64,000 nucleotides of DNA, from contig NW_006917093.1 in NCBI RefSeq assembly GCF_000516985.1, positions 2,790,001 through 2,854,000 of the forward strand, written 5' to 3'. This DNA comes from Pestalotiopsis fici W106-1 (Eukaryota; Ascomycota; Sordariomycetes; Amphisphaeriales; Sporocadaceae). Below the pieces are notes generated by a model, which made no database searches, was not told the DNA's origin, and worked only from the letters and a program-made list of their open reading frames with translations. This document shows positions 12,004 through 21,540 of this stretch, in pieces (within the stretch, counting starts at the first letter, position 1; every line of letters starts with the position of its first letter). The position numbers and the translations under genes are program-made.

Positions 12004-12591
12004 TCATTCGAAATGCTCAGCAACATGATGCGCAACGGCAGCTTCATCGCCCTCAAATGCGTTGCATACCGGGCACGTCACGGTTTCCGAAGCAAATTCT
12101 GCCGTCGCGGACCCGACAGCGGCATTCGGGGCAGCCTCGGATGCATCATTCTCATTAGCGGTTGGCTTTGATTTACGACCTTTTCCTTTCCGTTTCGGCG
12201 CCACAATGTAGGCACCGAGATCAACTTGCTCGGGCGGTGCCTCGAGGTGTTCGTCTAAACGGACATCGCGATACTGACCACGCCGCCCCGAAGGGAAGCG
12301 ACCAGACGGTGGTGGGTTGGCTGGTTCTATGCTACCAGCGCCGTCCGATGTGGCCGAGCCATCATCGTGAGCGCTGGCTTGACTTCCAGCAGTGGACAGC
12401 CCAGCGCTCATGCGTTGCACACGGCCAATCCGGCCATCGACCAGGCGGACCTTGATGCCGCGGTGATGGTCACCTCTTGTCAGGACATCTTTGACGAAGC
12501 CCTGGACTTCGCGACCGGTGCGCTGATCTGCCTTGAGGACGATGCTGACACCAGCGCCGGGCACGACTTGGCGTACATTGGGTACTGGCAT
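12004..12591 (-). CDS. YwbE-domain (DUF2196-like) protein with C-terminal zinc finger
   Basis: A single exon gives 195 residues. Residues about 9-62 (PGAGVSIVLKADQRTG, GFVKDVLTRG, HHRGIKVRLVDGRIGRV) match the compact YwbE/DUF2196 domain known from bacteria such as Bacillus subtilis YwbE, whose function is not established. A low-complexity Ser/Pro/Gly linker follows, then a basic patch (KRKGKGRKSK, 133-142) and a C-terminal finger with Cys173, Cys176, His188/His189 and His193. The finger looks like the small C2H2/UBZ class that often binds ubiquitin. The basic patch could be a nuclear signal or an RNA/DNA contact. Function is unknown; the domain call is from memory but the match in pattern is close. 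Confidence 0.75.
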   Translation of the reverse strand: MPVPNVRQVVPGAGVSIVLKADQRTGREVQGFVKDVLTRGDHHRGIKVRLVDGRIGRVQRMSAGLSTAGSQASAHDDGSATSDGAGSIEPANPPPSGRFPSGRRGQYRDVRLDEHLEAPPEQVDLGAYIVAPKRKGKGRKSKPTANENDASEAAPNAAVGSATAEFASETVTCPVCNAFEGDEAAVAHHVAEHFE

Positions 12592-12792
12592 GATGCTACA
12601 CTTGTGTATGAGAAAGTCGTCGATCTCCCCGCGATGTTCTAATCAGAGGTGAAAAGTGTGTCGGATGTTCCTCGAGTAAAAGCCCACGCAATAGTGTGTA
12701 GCTGAGAAACGATTAGACGTAGAGCCGCTAGGCAGAATCTATTGGCCCTGCGTACAACTTATCCAGTGCCGGGGTGACAAACTAAAAGGGGC

Positions 12793-12892
12793 NNNNNNNN
12801 NNNNNNNNNNNNNNNNNNNNNNNNNNNNNNNNNNNNNNNNNNNNNNNNNNNNNNNNNNNNNNNNNNNNNNNNNNNNNNNNNNNNNNNNNNNN
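12793..12892. other. Assembly gap (100 N)
   Basis: Exactly 100 consecutive N, the usual placeholder for a gap of unknown size. The right flank begins with a run of nine G, so a homopolymer or repeat may have broken the assembly. Confidence 0.99.
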
Positions 12893-13145
12893 GGGGGGGG
12901 GTAAGGAAGTTACCACACATTTTCCAGAAAACCATAATGCTATTTAGTATTTTGCCAGTTTTGATAGAAGGAAATGCACTACACCCCGGATCCATGTCAA
13001 AGTTTTCCGGAATTCGACAATCTTGCTGGTCGAATTGAGCTGCCAGAGTGTACGGAAAATGAATTGTAAATAATCAGGACTTGAATACGACTATGAATTT
13101 ATCGTCGGCGGTCCGAACGAGCTCCTGGCACCTTCTAGTGACAAA

Positions 13146-13152
13146 TGAGTCA
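13146..13152 (+). promoter_or_regulatory. TGAGTCA element (Gcn4/CpcA-type site)
   Basis: A perfect match to the TGASTCA core recognised by Gcn4/CPC1-type bZIP factors, about 770 bases upstream of the GUA1 start codon. Confidence 0.35.
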
Positions 13153-13594
13153 ACTTGCCGGTCAAGCTGCATTTACGAGCAGTAACTTGTGCCAAGGAAT
13201 CACTGGTTGAATAGTTGCTAGCGTTCACGAATGACAAAACTCACGATCTCTGCGTGCCCATCAATGGTTTCATGCCCGCGGAATATTCACCCTTCGCGTC
13301 AAGCATGTAAATATGTCCACTTGCAAGTGTTCCGATTCCGTTGGCGAAGCTTGGCTGTAATTATAAAAGTGAGCGAGGAGCAGCTTTTCACAAGGCGATC
13401 AGTATTTGAATAAAAGCAATATTCTTGATTATTTTCTCGACATTTATCATGGTCTGTATAACAGCACGGAGTTTGTGATTTCAAGTGTTCCATGGGTACA
13501 GTCTGCGGTAGCTGGTAACAGTAATAGTGAGGCTTGCTGTAACGCCCTACGTTAGCATTTAGGCGGCATGTTGGCTTATCGCAACTCTTATCAG

Positions 13595-13601
13595 TGACTC
13601 A
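13595..13601 (+). promoter_or_regulatory. TGACTCA element (Gcn4/CpcA-type site)
   Basis: A perfect TGASTCA core about 320 bases upstream of the GUA1 start, the second of three such sites in this intergenic region. Confidence 0.45.
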
Positions 13602-13670
13602 ATGGAGCATCAGCCTAGACGCTATTGGCTGCGTCACACTGGTCAATGGAGCGAACGGCCAAAAACCACT

Positions 13671-13677
13671 TGACTCA
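13671..13677 (+). promoter_or_regulatory. TGACTCA element (Gcn4/CpcA-type site)
   Basis: A perfect TGASTCA core about 245 bases upstream of the GUA1 start and about 33 bases upstream of a TATATA sequence, a plausible activator position. Confidence 0.5.
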
Positions 13678-13709
13678 GTCTAAAAATTTTCCTTAGACTC
13701 GCCCAAGGA

Positions 13710-13715
13710 TATATA
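13710..13715 (+). promoter_or_regulatory. TATA-like box of GUA1
   Basis: TATATA lies about 206 bases before the start codon, downstream of the TGACTCA pair. The transcription start is not visible. Confidence 0.4.
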
Positions 13716-13915
13716 GCGGGCGGTGCGTGTCGGTGGAGGGGCAGTGATTGTTTTTGGCGGGGTGTTTTCCAAACCACAATTTCATACAGAGTACAATAGG
13801 TCTTCTGCTACCGAAAACACCTCCCAAAGCAAAGCCCATAGCAGTATTCTGCGTCTTTGCTGGTATACCACTTCGACCTTCTTTTTCTCCTTCCTTTTCT
13901 TCAAATCCTTTCAAG

Positions 13916-16158
13916 ATGGTCGCCAAGCTCGAAGAGGTCGCCGCGCCTCACAGTACCTTCGACGTGAGTTTGATCAATACCGACTTTGTATGCCAAAACA
14001 CCAACCGCTAACTCTGAATATCATTCAAGACCATCTTGGTGCTCGATTTCGGTAGCCAGACCAGTCATCTCATTTTGAGACGTCTGCGTTCGCTCAATGT
14101 CTATGCTGAGATGCTGCCCTGCACCACCAAGCTGGCTGACCTGCCCTGGAAGCCCGTTGGTATCGTTCTCAGCGGAGGTCCGTCTTCCGTCTACGACGAG
14201 GTCTCTCCTCACGTTGACCCAGCAATTTTCGACATGGGAGTTCCGATTCTCGGAATCTGCTATGGTTGCCAGGAAATTGCTTGGCGTATCAATGACAAGA
14301 ACGTTCAGCGCGGCGAGAAGCGCGAGTATGGCCAGACAGATGTCGACATTCTCACGCTTGATGGCCAGCAGGACCACGTCAACCGTCTTTTCGAGGGTGT
14401 GGAAGCAAATACCGAGGGTGAGTCTCGAAGTCACAAGGTTTTGCGATCATATACTGACAATCCTTAGTCACCATGAGCCACTTTGATAAGCTCGTGCACC
14501 TCCCCGAGGGTTTCGTCACGATTGCTAGCACGCCGAGCACTCCCTACGCTGGCATCGCACACAAGGAAAAGCCCATCTTTGGTTGGTCTCCCATTTTGAC
14601 CCTCCAGTCTCACGTCGACAAAATGGCTATATCTGTCCCTTGACCGCTTTAGCCCATGTACGCCAACCACTAACTTGAGATCTTCACAGGAATTCAATTC
14701 CACCCCGAGATTTCCCACACAAAGCGCGGCATGGATATTCTTGGCAACTTTGCGACCAAGATTTGCAAGGCTCGCGACAACTGGAAGATGGAGAACTTCA
14801 TTGAGAAGGAGATTATCCGCATCCGTAAGCTTGTTGGCGAGAATGCCCAGGTTATCGGCGCTGTTTCTGGAGGTGTCGACAGCACGGTTGCAGCCCGTCT
14901 GATGAAGGAGGCCATCGGCGATCGGTTCCACGCCATTCTCGTGGACACTGGTAAGGCGCACTCCCACATACTTCTCCAGGCTATTCTCACTCAGAATCAA
15001 TAGGCTTGATGCGTCTCAACGAATGTGAACAGGTCAAGAAGTCTTTGTCGGACCATCTCAACATCAACTTGACGATCGTTGATGGTGCAGAGCTTTTCTT
15101 TAGTCGCCTTGCCGGCGTCACTGAGCCCGAGGCCAAGCGCAAGATCATTGGAGGAACCTGTAAGTGGCCGTTGCAAAAGAAAAGTTGGTTTCCAAGTGCT
15201 AACTTGAGTAGTCATCGATCTGTTTGAGAAGGAGGCGATCCGCATTGAGGAGGAGGCCAAGCACACTCCCCACGCAGGAAAGGTCGAATGGTTCCTTCAG
15301 GGTACTCTTTACCCGGATTTGATTGAGTCATTGAGCTGGAAGGGCCCCTCGGCTACAATCAAGTCTCACCACAATGTTGGTGGTCTGCCAGCTCGTATGA
15401 TGAACGGCCAGGGCCTCAAGTTGATCGAGCCCCTCAGGGAGCTCTTCAAGGACGAAGTCCGTGAGTTCGGCCGTCAGCTCGGCATTCACGAGGAGCTCAT
15501 CATGCGCCACCCCTTCCCCGGCCCCGGTATCGGCATCAGAATCCTTGGTGAGGTCACACCAGAGCGTGTTGAGCTTGTCAGGCAGGCCGACCACATCTTC
15601 ATCTCCTCGATTCGGGAGGCCGGCATCTACAACGAGGTAAGATTTTTTTAATCGTTCCAAGCACAGACTGACCACTGACACTGCACATAGATGTCCCAGG
15701 CTTTTGCTGCCCTCGACACGAGCAGAGGTAAGTGAACTGGTGCCTTCCAGACAGGATGGTTCCCGCCTGCGGCAACGATACTTTTGATGACATAAACCGT
15801 CCCGAGCATCACTGACTTTTGATTGCACAGCTGTTGGAGTCATGGGTGACAGCCGTGAATATGGTAAGTTGTGGCAGAAAGCAATGAGATAATCTATCAA
15901 AGGCTAACATTTGTTTCAGGATACATCTGCATCCTGCGTGCTGTGAGCAGCGTTGACTTTATGAGCGCTGAGCCTTACGCATTTGACTCGAAATTGATCC
16001 TCAAGATCGCAAACAGAATCCCGAACGAGGTCCATGGAATTACCAGGGTCGTGTACGACTACACTGGCAAGCCTCCTGGTATGATTCCGCTACCTCCTGA
16101 AACCCTCGTTTTCATATGCAGTCACTAATTAGAAACAGGAACAATTGAGTTGGAGTAA
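13916..16158 (+). CDS. GUA1: GMP synthase [glutamine-hydrolysing]
   Basis: Ten exons (13916-13963, 14030-14417, 14468-14581, 14690-14950, 15004-15159, 15212-15636, 15691-15727, 15831-15863, 15920-16078, 16139-16158) give 546 residues, the usual length of fungal GMP synthase. It converts XMP to GMP in de novo guanine nucleotide synthesis using glutamine nitrogen and ATP, in the cytosol. The N-terminal class I amidotransferase domain has Cys93 in GICYGCQ and the FHPE motif. The ATP-pyrophosphatase P-loop is SGGVDS at 243-248. The C-terminal dimerisation/XMP-binding domain includes HPFPGPG and ends in KPPGTIELE, the conserved C-terminus. Nine introns is rich for a fungal gene; all keep frame, and two exons are only 33 and 37 bases. 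Promoter TGACTCA sites suggest general amino-acid control. Confidence 0.97.
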
Positions 16159-16902
16159 AAGGATTGCTAGACGAGTAGAGAAAATAGATCTAGTCCCAGG
16201 ACCACCTAAGAACAGATATCATTCCACTGGGGTTCTTGCGCGGTCATATTTCATTGATTCACAAACCTACCTAAGATTGCTACCCCGGGCCTAGTAGGAC
16301 GCAGAACCCAAGCTGCTGTCCCAAATAACCCGAGAGCAAGTTTGATTTGCGTGAGAATGGGACCTGGGGGCACGCGCTTCCTGCATAATCCCAGACAAAC
16401 CCGCATGGCGTTCCGAAATGCTTCACTTGCGCCATTATCCATGTTCAAACTCGCCACTGCTAGGAAGAAGAAGAATCCCCACTGGTATTGATTCAATCAT
16501 GGCAAAGCCAGCCGTGGCTCGCCAGGATATTCAGCAAAGGGCATGGGGTTCTAACTACGAACATAAGTTGATAGGCTGATTGTCTTCAACTTCATCGAAT
16601 CCAGACACATAAATATGGCCCGGCCGCAGAGAAAAAGAAATCCAATCCGCCGTTCTGAGCTTCTAGAATAGAATATGCATATGCACTCTTGAACCTTGTT
16701 AGATGTCTTGCCGGTGGCCGTTTTCTTTTTCTTCCAAGTTGATAAGACGTGACGAAATGAACCATCGAGTGAGTATAGCTTCACTAGTAAACCATAAAAT
16801 ATAAAGGTCGCCAAGCGTAAGTACTCATTTGTCCTATGAGGTTGTAATGAAGCCGGCTCGTGTGCTATGAAAAGCATTATCTTTCACGTGTAAGTCAGTT
16901 CT
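16159..16902. other. Intergenic, convergent 3' ends of GUA1 and NmrA-like gene
   Basis: About 740 bases between two stop codons facing each other. No gene or repeat is recognised. Confidence 0.6.
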
Positions 16903-18041
16903 CTACACCCATACAGGACCTTTTGACCGCTCAATAGCGGCTCTGGTAGCCGTGTCCATGTCTTCCTTTGGTAAACCCAACACGCCATTGATGGTGCCCT
17001 TCGTCTCAAAATCGCCACAACCATCAGCAAAGAATACCCTAGTATACATCATTTTGGCAAACCCCACGCGGACACCCTCTTTGATTTCCCTGACACCATC
17101 GGCGTATCGTTGCTCAGCAGACACTCTTGTGATTGTCCAGTCGCTCTCCCGAGTGCCAGTCACCCTAAGAGCTGACTCGAGCATGTCCCTCTGACTGACG
17201 TTGAACGAGTTGACATAGACGACCTGGTTTCTCAAGGCGTCCAGACATGCCTTGTCGTCACCCCCTTCGGCCTGAATGGGTAGGCTCAGCAGAGCAGCGA
17301 CGGCACGTCCCAGATGGGGCCACGTCGTTGTGCAGATTTTGGTCTCGCCGTCATCGAAAAAGGTCACGGTTCTGCTGTCAAAGTCGAAGCCGTATGCGGG
17401 CTTGATGGCCAGTGACCACTCGTACCAGAAGCCAGTTGAGACGGATATAAAAGAACTCTTGCCTAGCTCTGTAATGGCTTTGCGCGTGGCCACTATTGCA
17501 AATAGAAGATGAAATTGTTAAAAAGGAGCTGACTCATATCATGATCGTACCTGTGTCGTACAAGTTATGAAATCCACATACCTTTGAACTCAAAGACAAA
17601 GACATCCTTGACCAGCGCCTCGTTGGCTGTGTCTGGAGACCACTCATTGGGTAGAATCCAGGGTACGCCGGCCTCTCCTGCGGCATTGACGAGCTGCAGC
17701 TCGGTCCCCTTGGGCGTGTGGCCGCTCAGGGTAATGACCAGGGCGTCCTGGCCTCTAAGCGCGTCCACAAGGGTCTCGGGCCGGCTGTAGTCGATCTTCT
17801 TGATCACCACGCCATCGGGGAATTTGCTCTCGCTGTCAACTCGGGTGAGTGCCGTGACTTGGTGTCTGCCAGTCTCGAGCAGGGCGTTGGTCATGAAGCT
17901 GCCACTGTGCCCGGAAGCCTATGGTAGTGGGGTACGTATCAGCCGTCGTTACAATATCCCAATGCTGTTTTTATTCTTTCCATACAAAGATTTGCTTACA
18001 CCTACGATGGCCACCTTTTCGATGCGGTTCGAGGCAGTCAT
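16903..18041 (-). CDS. NmrA-like NAD(P)-binding protein (isoflavone-reductase-like)
   Basis: Three exons, 18041-18000, 17918-17582 and 17492-16903, give 322 residues. The short first exon encodes MTASNRIEKVAIVG, and splicing completes the dinucleotide motif VGASGHSG (13-20), which supports the first intron strongly. After a Rossmann-type N-terminal half comes LPNEWSPDT, then an NmrA-type C-terminal substrate region. NmrA-like proteins are atypical short-chain dehydrogenases acting either as NADP-sensing regulators or as reductases (CipA/isoflavone-reductase-like). The absence of an obvious YxxxK pair in the usual place fits an atypical member. It is divergent from the secreted peroxidase, sharing a 955-base upstream region with a perfect palindrome close to its start. 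Substrate unknown. Confidence 0.88.
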
Positions 18042-18996
18042 GTCAAGAGAAATAGATTGTCGAGTCGTGATATGGTGTATCCCTGTCCCTGATTATAGTT
18101 CTTGAGATCTTGAAAATGTTCAATTCAAGAACATTTGGACCTTAGATGTTATATTTCCACCATATCTGTATCAATCCATCAACGATGATTCAATTCAGTG
18201 TACTTGGCTGTACTCGGCTTTTAGATTCCCTAGCTGGGCACGCATAGTCCCGGCCTTACCAGTGTTACATCCGCTCGGTACGCCATAGACATTTGGCCGA
18301 ATCAAACTACCTGGGACCAAATCTCAATTCGGGCACTAGACACTCTTCTCGGACTTGAATCTTCAGCGAGGTCCGATTCTTCAATTCCCGAGTGCAGCTT
18401 CTCGATATGCTGGACATCCCATTTTCGAGACTTTGGCGACCTTTCGTGGGGGCTCAGTAAGCACACAAACAACCTAGACTATAAGTGCCAAGCGATGCAG
18501 GCTCACTGCATGGAAATATGCACGAGGGGGGGTGTGCAAGGGGCAAAACATGCACTGATACTCGTAGCTGAGTTTTCTTATACCAAAAAAGATAATGTCT
18601 GACCAGGTAAAGGGACAAGTTTGCGAAATTATCCAGCCAGGTAGTGTAAGCCTTTGGAGGTGGGCAAGGGACAGACAACCAATAGTCGACTCCCCATTTA
18701 TTCCCTACTGCAATGTAACGCGCGGGACACGATTTTGGGCGTTATAGGCTTGCACCTCACGAATCGTACGCCGAGATGCCCTGTAGTTGGCTTCAGAATA
18801 CGAAGGGATTATCGACACGTGCATCCATACCTGCATTATCACTGCACAGAAGACAAATACCCCGTGACACCTGATTATAGAGATATCAATCAATCAAGAC
18901 TACTGCAATAATATGAGCGAAATGTGAACTATCTTTTCTTTTATAATTCACTATAGGCGGAAGCCAGAACCACATATTTTCGCGGCCGCGATCAAG
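18042..18996. other. Divergent upstream region of NmrA-like and peroxidase genes
   Basis: A 955-base shared upstream region with a perfect inverted repeat at 18114-18136. No gene is recognised. Confidence 0.6.
18114..18136. repeat. Perfect inverted repeat near the NmrA-like gene start
   Basis: AAATGTTC, a 7-base spacer, then GAACATTT: a perfect 8-base inverted repeat. It lies about 75-95 bases upstream of the NmrA-like start codon. A further GTTCTTGA at 18098-18105 can pair with TCAAGAAC at 18125-18132. It could be a site for a dimeric transcription factor (TTCnnGAA at its centre also resembles half of a heat-shock element) or a chance palindrome. Confidence 0.45.
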
Positions 18997-20776
18997 ATGC
19001 GTCACGAAAGGATCACATTGTTCTCACTCCTTGCTCTGAGCAATGTAAATGCAATGTTCTACTACCCAAACGCACAGGTATCTCTCCTCGAGCACATATT
19101 GGTCGACAACTGGGGCGCTTACGCATCCAACTTTTCGACTGCCATCACGCCTTGTACCAACTACGTGACCGAAGTGGGAGAGCCCGCCGTCAACTCGGGC
19201 CGCACGACGGCGGCGCAATGGATCCGCGTCGCGTTTCACGACTTTGTCACCAGAAACGTGACTGCGGGCACTGGCGGCATCGATGCTTCCATTGGCTTTG
19301 AGACGTTTAGGGAAGAGAATAAGGGGAGTGCCTTCAACGACAGCTTCACTTTCTGGCGGCCCTTTGTCAACGAACATGTCTCGAGTGCGTTTGATGTATA
19401 CTGTCCGTTGAAGAAAGATGGAAACATGCTAATAATGTTGGTTTTAATAGTGGCGGATCTTGTAGCGATCGGGACCGTCATGTCAGTAAACCTTTGTGGA
19501 GGGAAATACATCCCTCATCGCCCGGGGCGGATCGACGCTGTCCATGCCGACTCGACAACAGGCGTACCAGAACCGAGCACAAGCCTGGAAGATACACTTG
19601 AAGAATTTGACAGAGCTGGCTTCAACCGGGAGGACGCCATTGCATTAACGGCTTGTGGGCACGCCATGGTAAGTTGAGCACCAGGGTCTGAGTGCCTGAG
19701 ACTAGTCTGACATATGAGCAGGGCTCGGTTCATCACGGAGGATTTCCAGAAGTAGTCCCAGAATTAGCAGTGACCCCCAACAATACAAATGGAGGCGAGA
19801 ATTTCGACAGCAGTCGAGCAGTCTTTGACTCGCGCGTGGTTCACGAGTACATTGACGGCACCGGGCAATTGGGTGGCCCGCTGGTTTCGAGCTTCAATGA
19901 AACCTCGCGCTCGGATCTGCGACTGTACGAGAGTGACGGAAACAAGACGATGAAGGGATTGTATGAGATTGGCGATGGCTTTCAAGACGTCTGCGTCGAT
20001 GTTTTGGGCCGGATGATTGATACAGTGCCAACTGCTGCTGCACTACTCGATCCCATCACCCCGTTTTCCGTCAAGCCGATCAATGTCACCTGGGATTTCG
20101 ATTCCAATGACAAGTTGGTCCTGTCCGGTATGATCAGGGTAAGTTCTCGGGAATTGGCGTGGTCATACAATTCTTTGCCTGCTGAATTCAATGGACACAG
20201 ATCTTCTCGGATAATCACAACCCCACAGGCAACCCAACAATCGAAATCAACAGTCAAACACTACAGACAGAGCGGGAAGAAGACAAAGGTGCCACTATTT
20301 TTGGAAGCACTGAAACGGGAGAAGATGTCGTTTATGGCGAAACGGCATATTATTCCTTCTCGGCACCTGGCGACAAACTAGCGAATGCAACGGCCCTCAG
20401 AATCGTGGCTGATTTTGAAGACGACGTCGTGGTTCCACTGTCCCTGGGACCCTTTATCGTCCCTAGTCTCACATTCTCAGATGCGCAGAAAGTCAACTTT
20501 ACGGTCGCAGTGCCTGGAGACTCCGAAGCAGCTACCAAGGCAGATATTACAGTAAAAATCGTGGTACCTGCTCCGCAACCACTGACCCTGGGACCAGCAT
20601 TGGTAACCGGGACCGGGGCTTGGGAAGCAGATTTGGACGAGCGGGACGGGTTTCAACTCTGGACTGGCACATACGATGCCGGTCAAAAAGCCACTGGGGC
20701 AATTAGTCTGAATCTCTTGCAAGGAGGCGTGGTTGTAGATACACTGCTGCTCAATGGTGGTGTTGGTGGATGGTAA
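18997..20776 (+). CDS. Secreted class II-like heme peroxidase with long C-terminal extension
   Basis: Four exons (18997-19384, 19451-19668, 19722-20138, 20201-20776) give 532 residues. An N-terminal signal peptide (MRHERITLFSLLALSNVNA) indicates secretion. The distal heme pocket has Arg77 and His81 in IRVAFHDF; the proximal His200 is in TACGHAMG, formed right at the second exon end. This is the plant/fungal (class II-like) peroxidase superfamily, which oxidises phenolic or other substrates with H2O2. The peroxidase part ends near residue 330, and about 200 further residues look beta-rich, with many Val/Thr and several N-glycosylation sequons. The first intron uses donor GTGCGT, chosen because it restores MADLVAIGTV of the family. 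Two alternative donors exist there, so the junction could shift by a residue. Substrate unknown. Confidence 0.85.
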
Positions 20777-21540
20777 TATACCAAAAGACTAGGTCCAGTC
20801 ATGTAATCAGATAAGGCCGTGACTAGCCTTGACTGATAGTCATATTATGAATGCCTCAGTTGATATTTTGTGCGAACATGTAAATTTAAGCGGAAGGGGA
20901 AATGCGGCTCGTCGGAAGTAACCAACAAGGAAAACGAATGCTCTATAGACAAAATGCTTGTGTTGCGGAGATAAAAACGGTATCTGCCAATGCCAACCTA
21001 AAAAGTCGTACTATGTACAAAGTTCAGACCGACACTTTGCATGTCAATCCTTACATAAAGCACATCGACTGTGGCTCGTCTCGCCGAAACAGAGTGTTTT
21101 TTTATTTTATTTTATTTCTTATGGTTCAATGAAAAGTAGGATTCATCTGGTATTGAAAAGTAATGATTCCAATCTTTTTCACTTGACTCAGTCTACATAC
21201 CCGTAAGAAGAGCAGCACGACATACGTCAGAGGCCGGACTGACAAAAGATATGTGGGGCAATGACTGGGGACCCTTCAGGCCAATTCCAGGTCGCCACGC
21301 CACGTGCTCCCCATCTTTTACATTTATCACCGACGGCGGCCCGTTGCATAAAGTCAACCTTCTTCGAGCTCATATACCAGGGACTTACTCTGGAAGTTCT
21401 TTAACAAACGATAAACAGCCACTGTTGTAACCCTACGACTCGTTTGTTTGATGCGGCACGAAGGGAACTACGTGCGCGATTAGGAGGATTTTGCAAGCAA
21501 GGCCGGATTGATTGATCACTCAGCGAGCGAGCACGACACA
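20777..21540. other. Intergenic, upstream of phosphatase gene
   Basis: It contains a T/A-rich pentanucleotide-like repeat (TTTTA units) near 21100-21116, a TGACTCA at 21184-21190, and a short upstream open frame at 21451-21483. No larger gene is seen. Confidence 0.55.
21451..21483 (+). other. Possible upstream open reading frame (10 codons)
   Basis: An ATG at 21451 opens a ten-codon frame ending in TAG at 21483, 57 bases before the phosphatase start. If transcribed in the leader it could reduce translation of the main frame. Whether the transcript includes it cannot be seen. Confidence 0.25.

Larger units (their letters stand above)
12592..13915. other. Intergenic region with assembly gap; GUA1 upstream region
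   Basis: This region includes the 100-N gap and the GUA1 promoter. Three TGASTCA sites (13146-13152, 13595-13601, 13671-13677), a CCAAT box on the minus strand near 13624 (ATTGG) and a TATATA at 13710-13715 lie upstream of the GUA1 start. No gene is visible. Confidence 0.6.
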
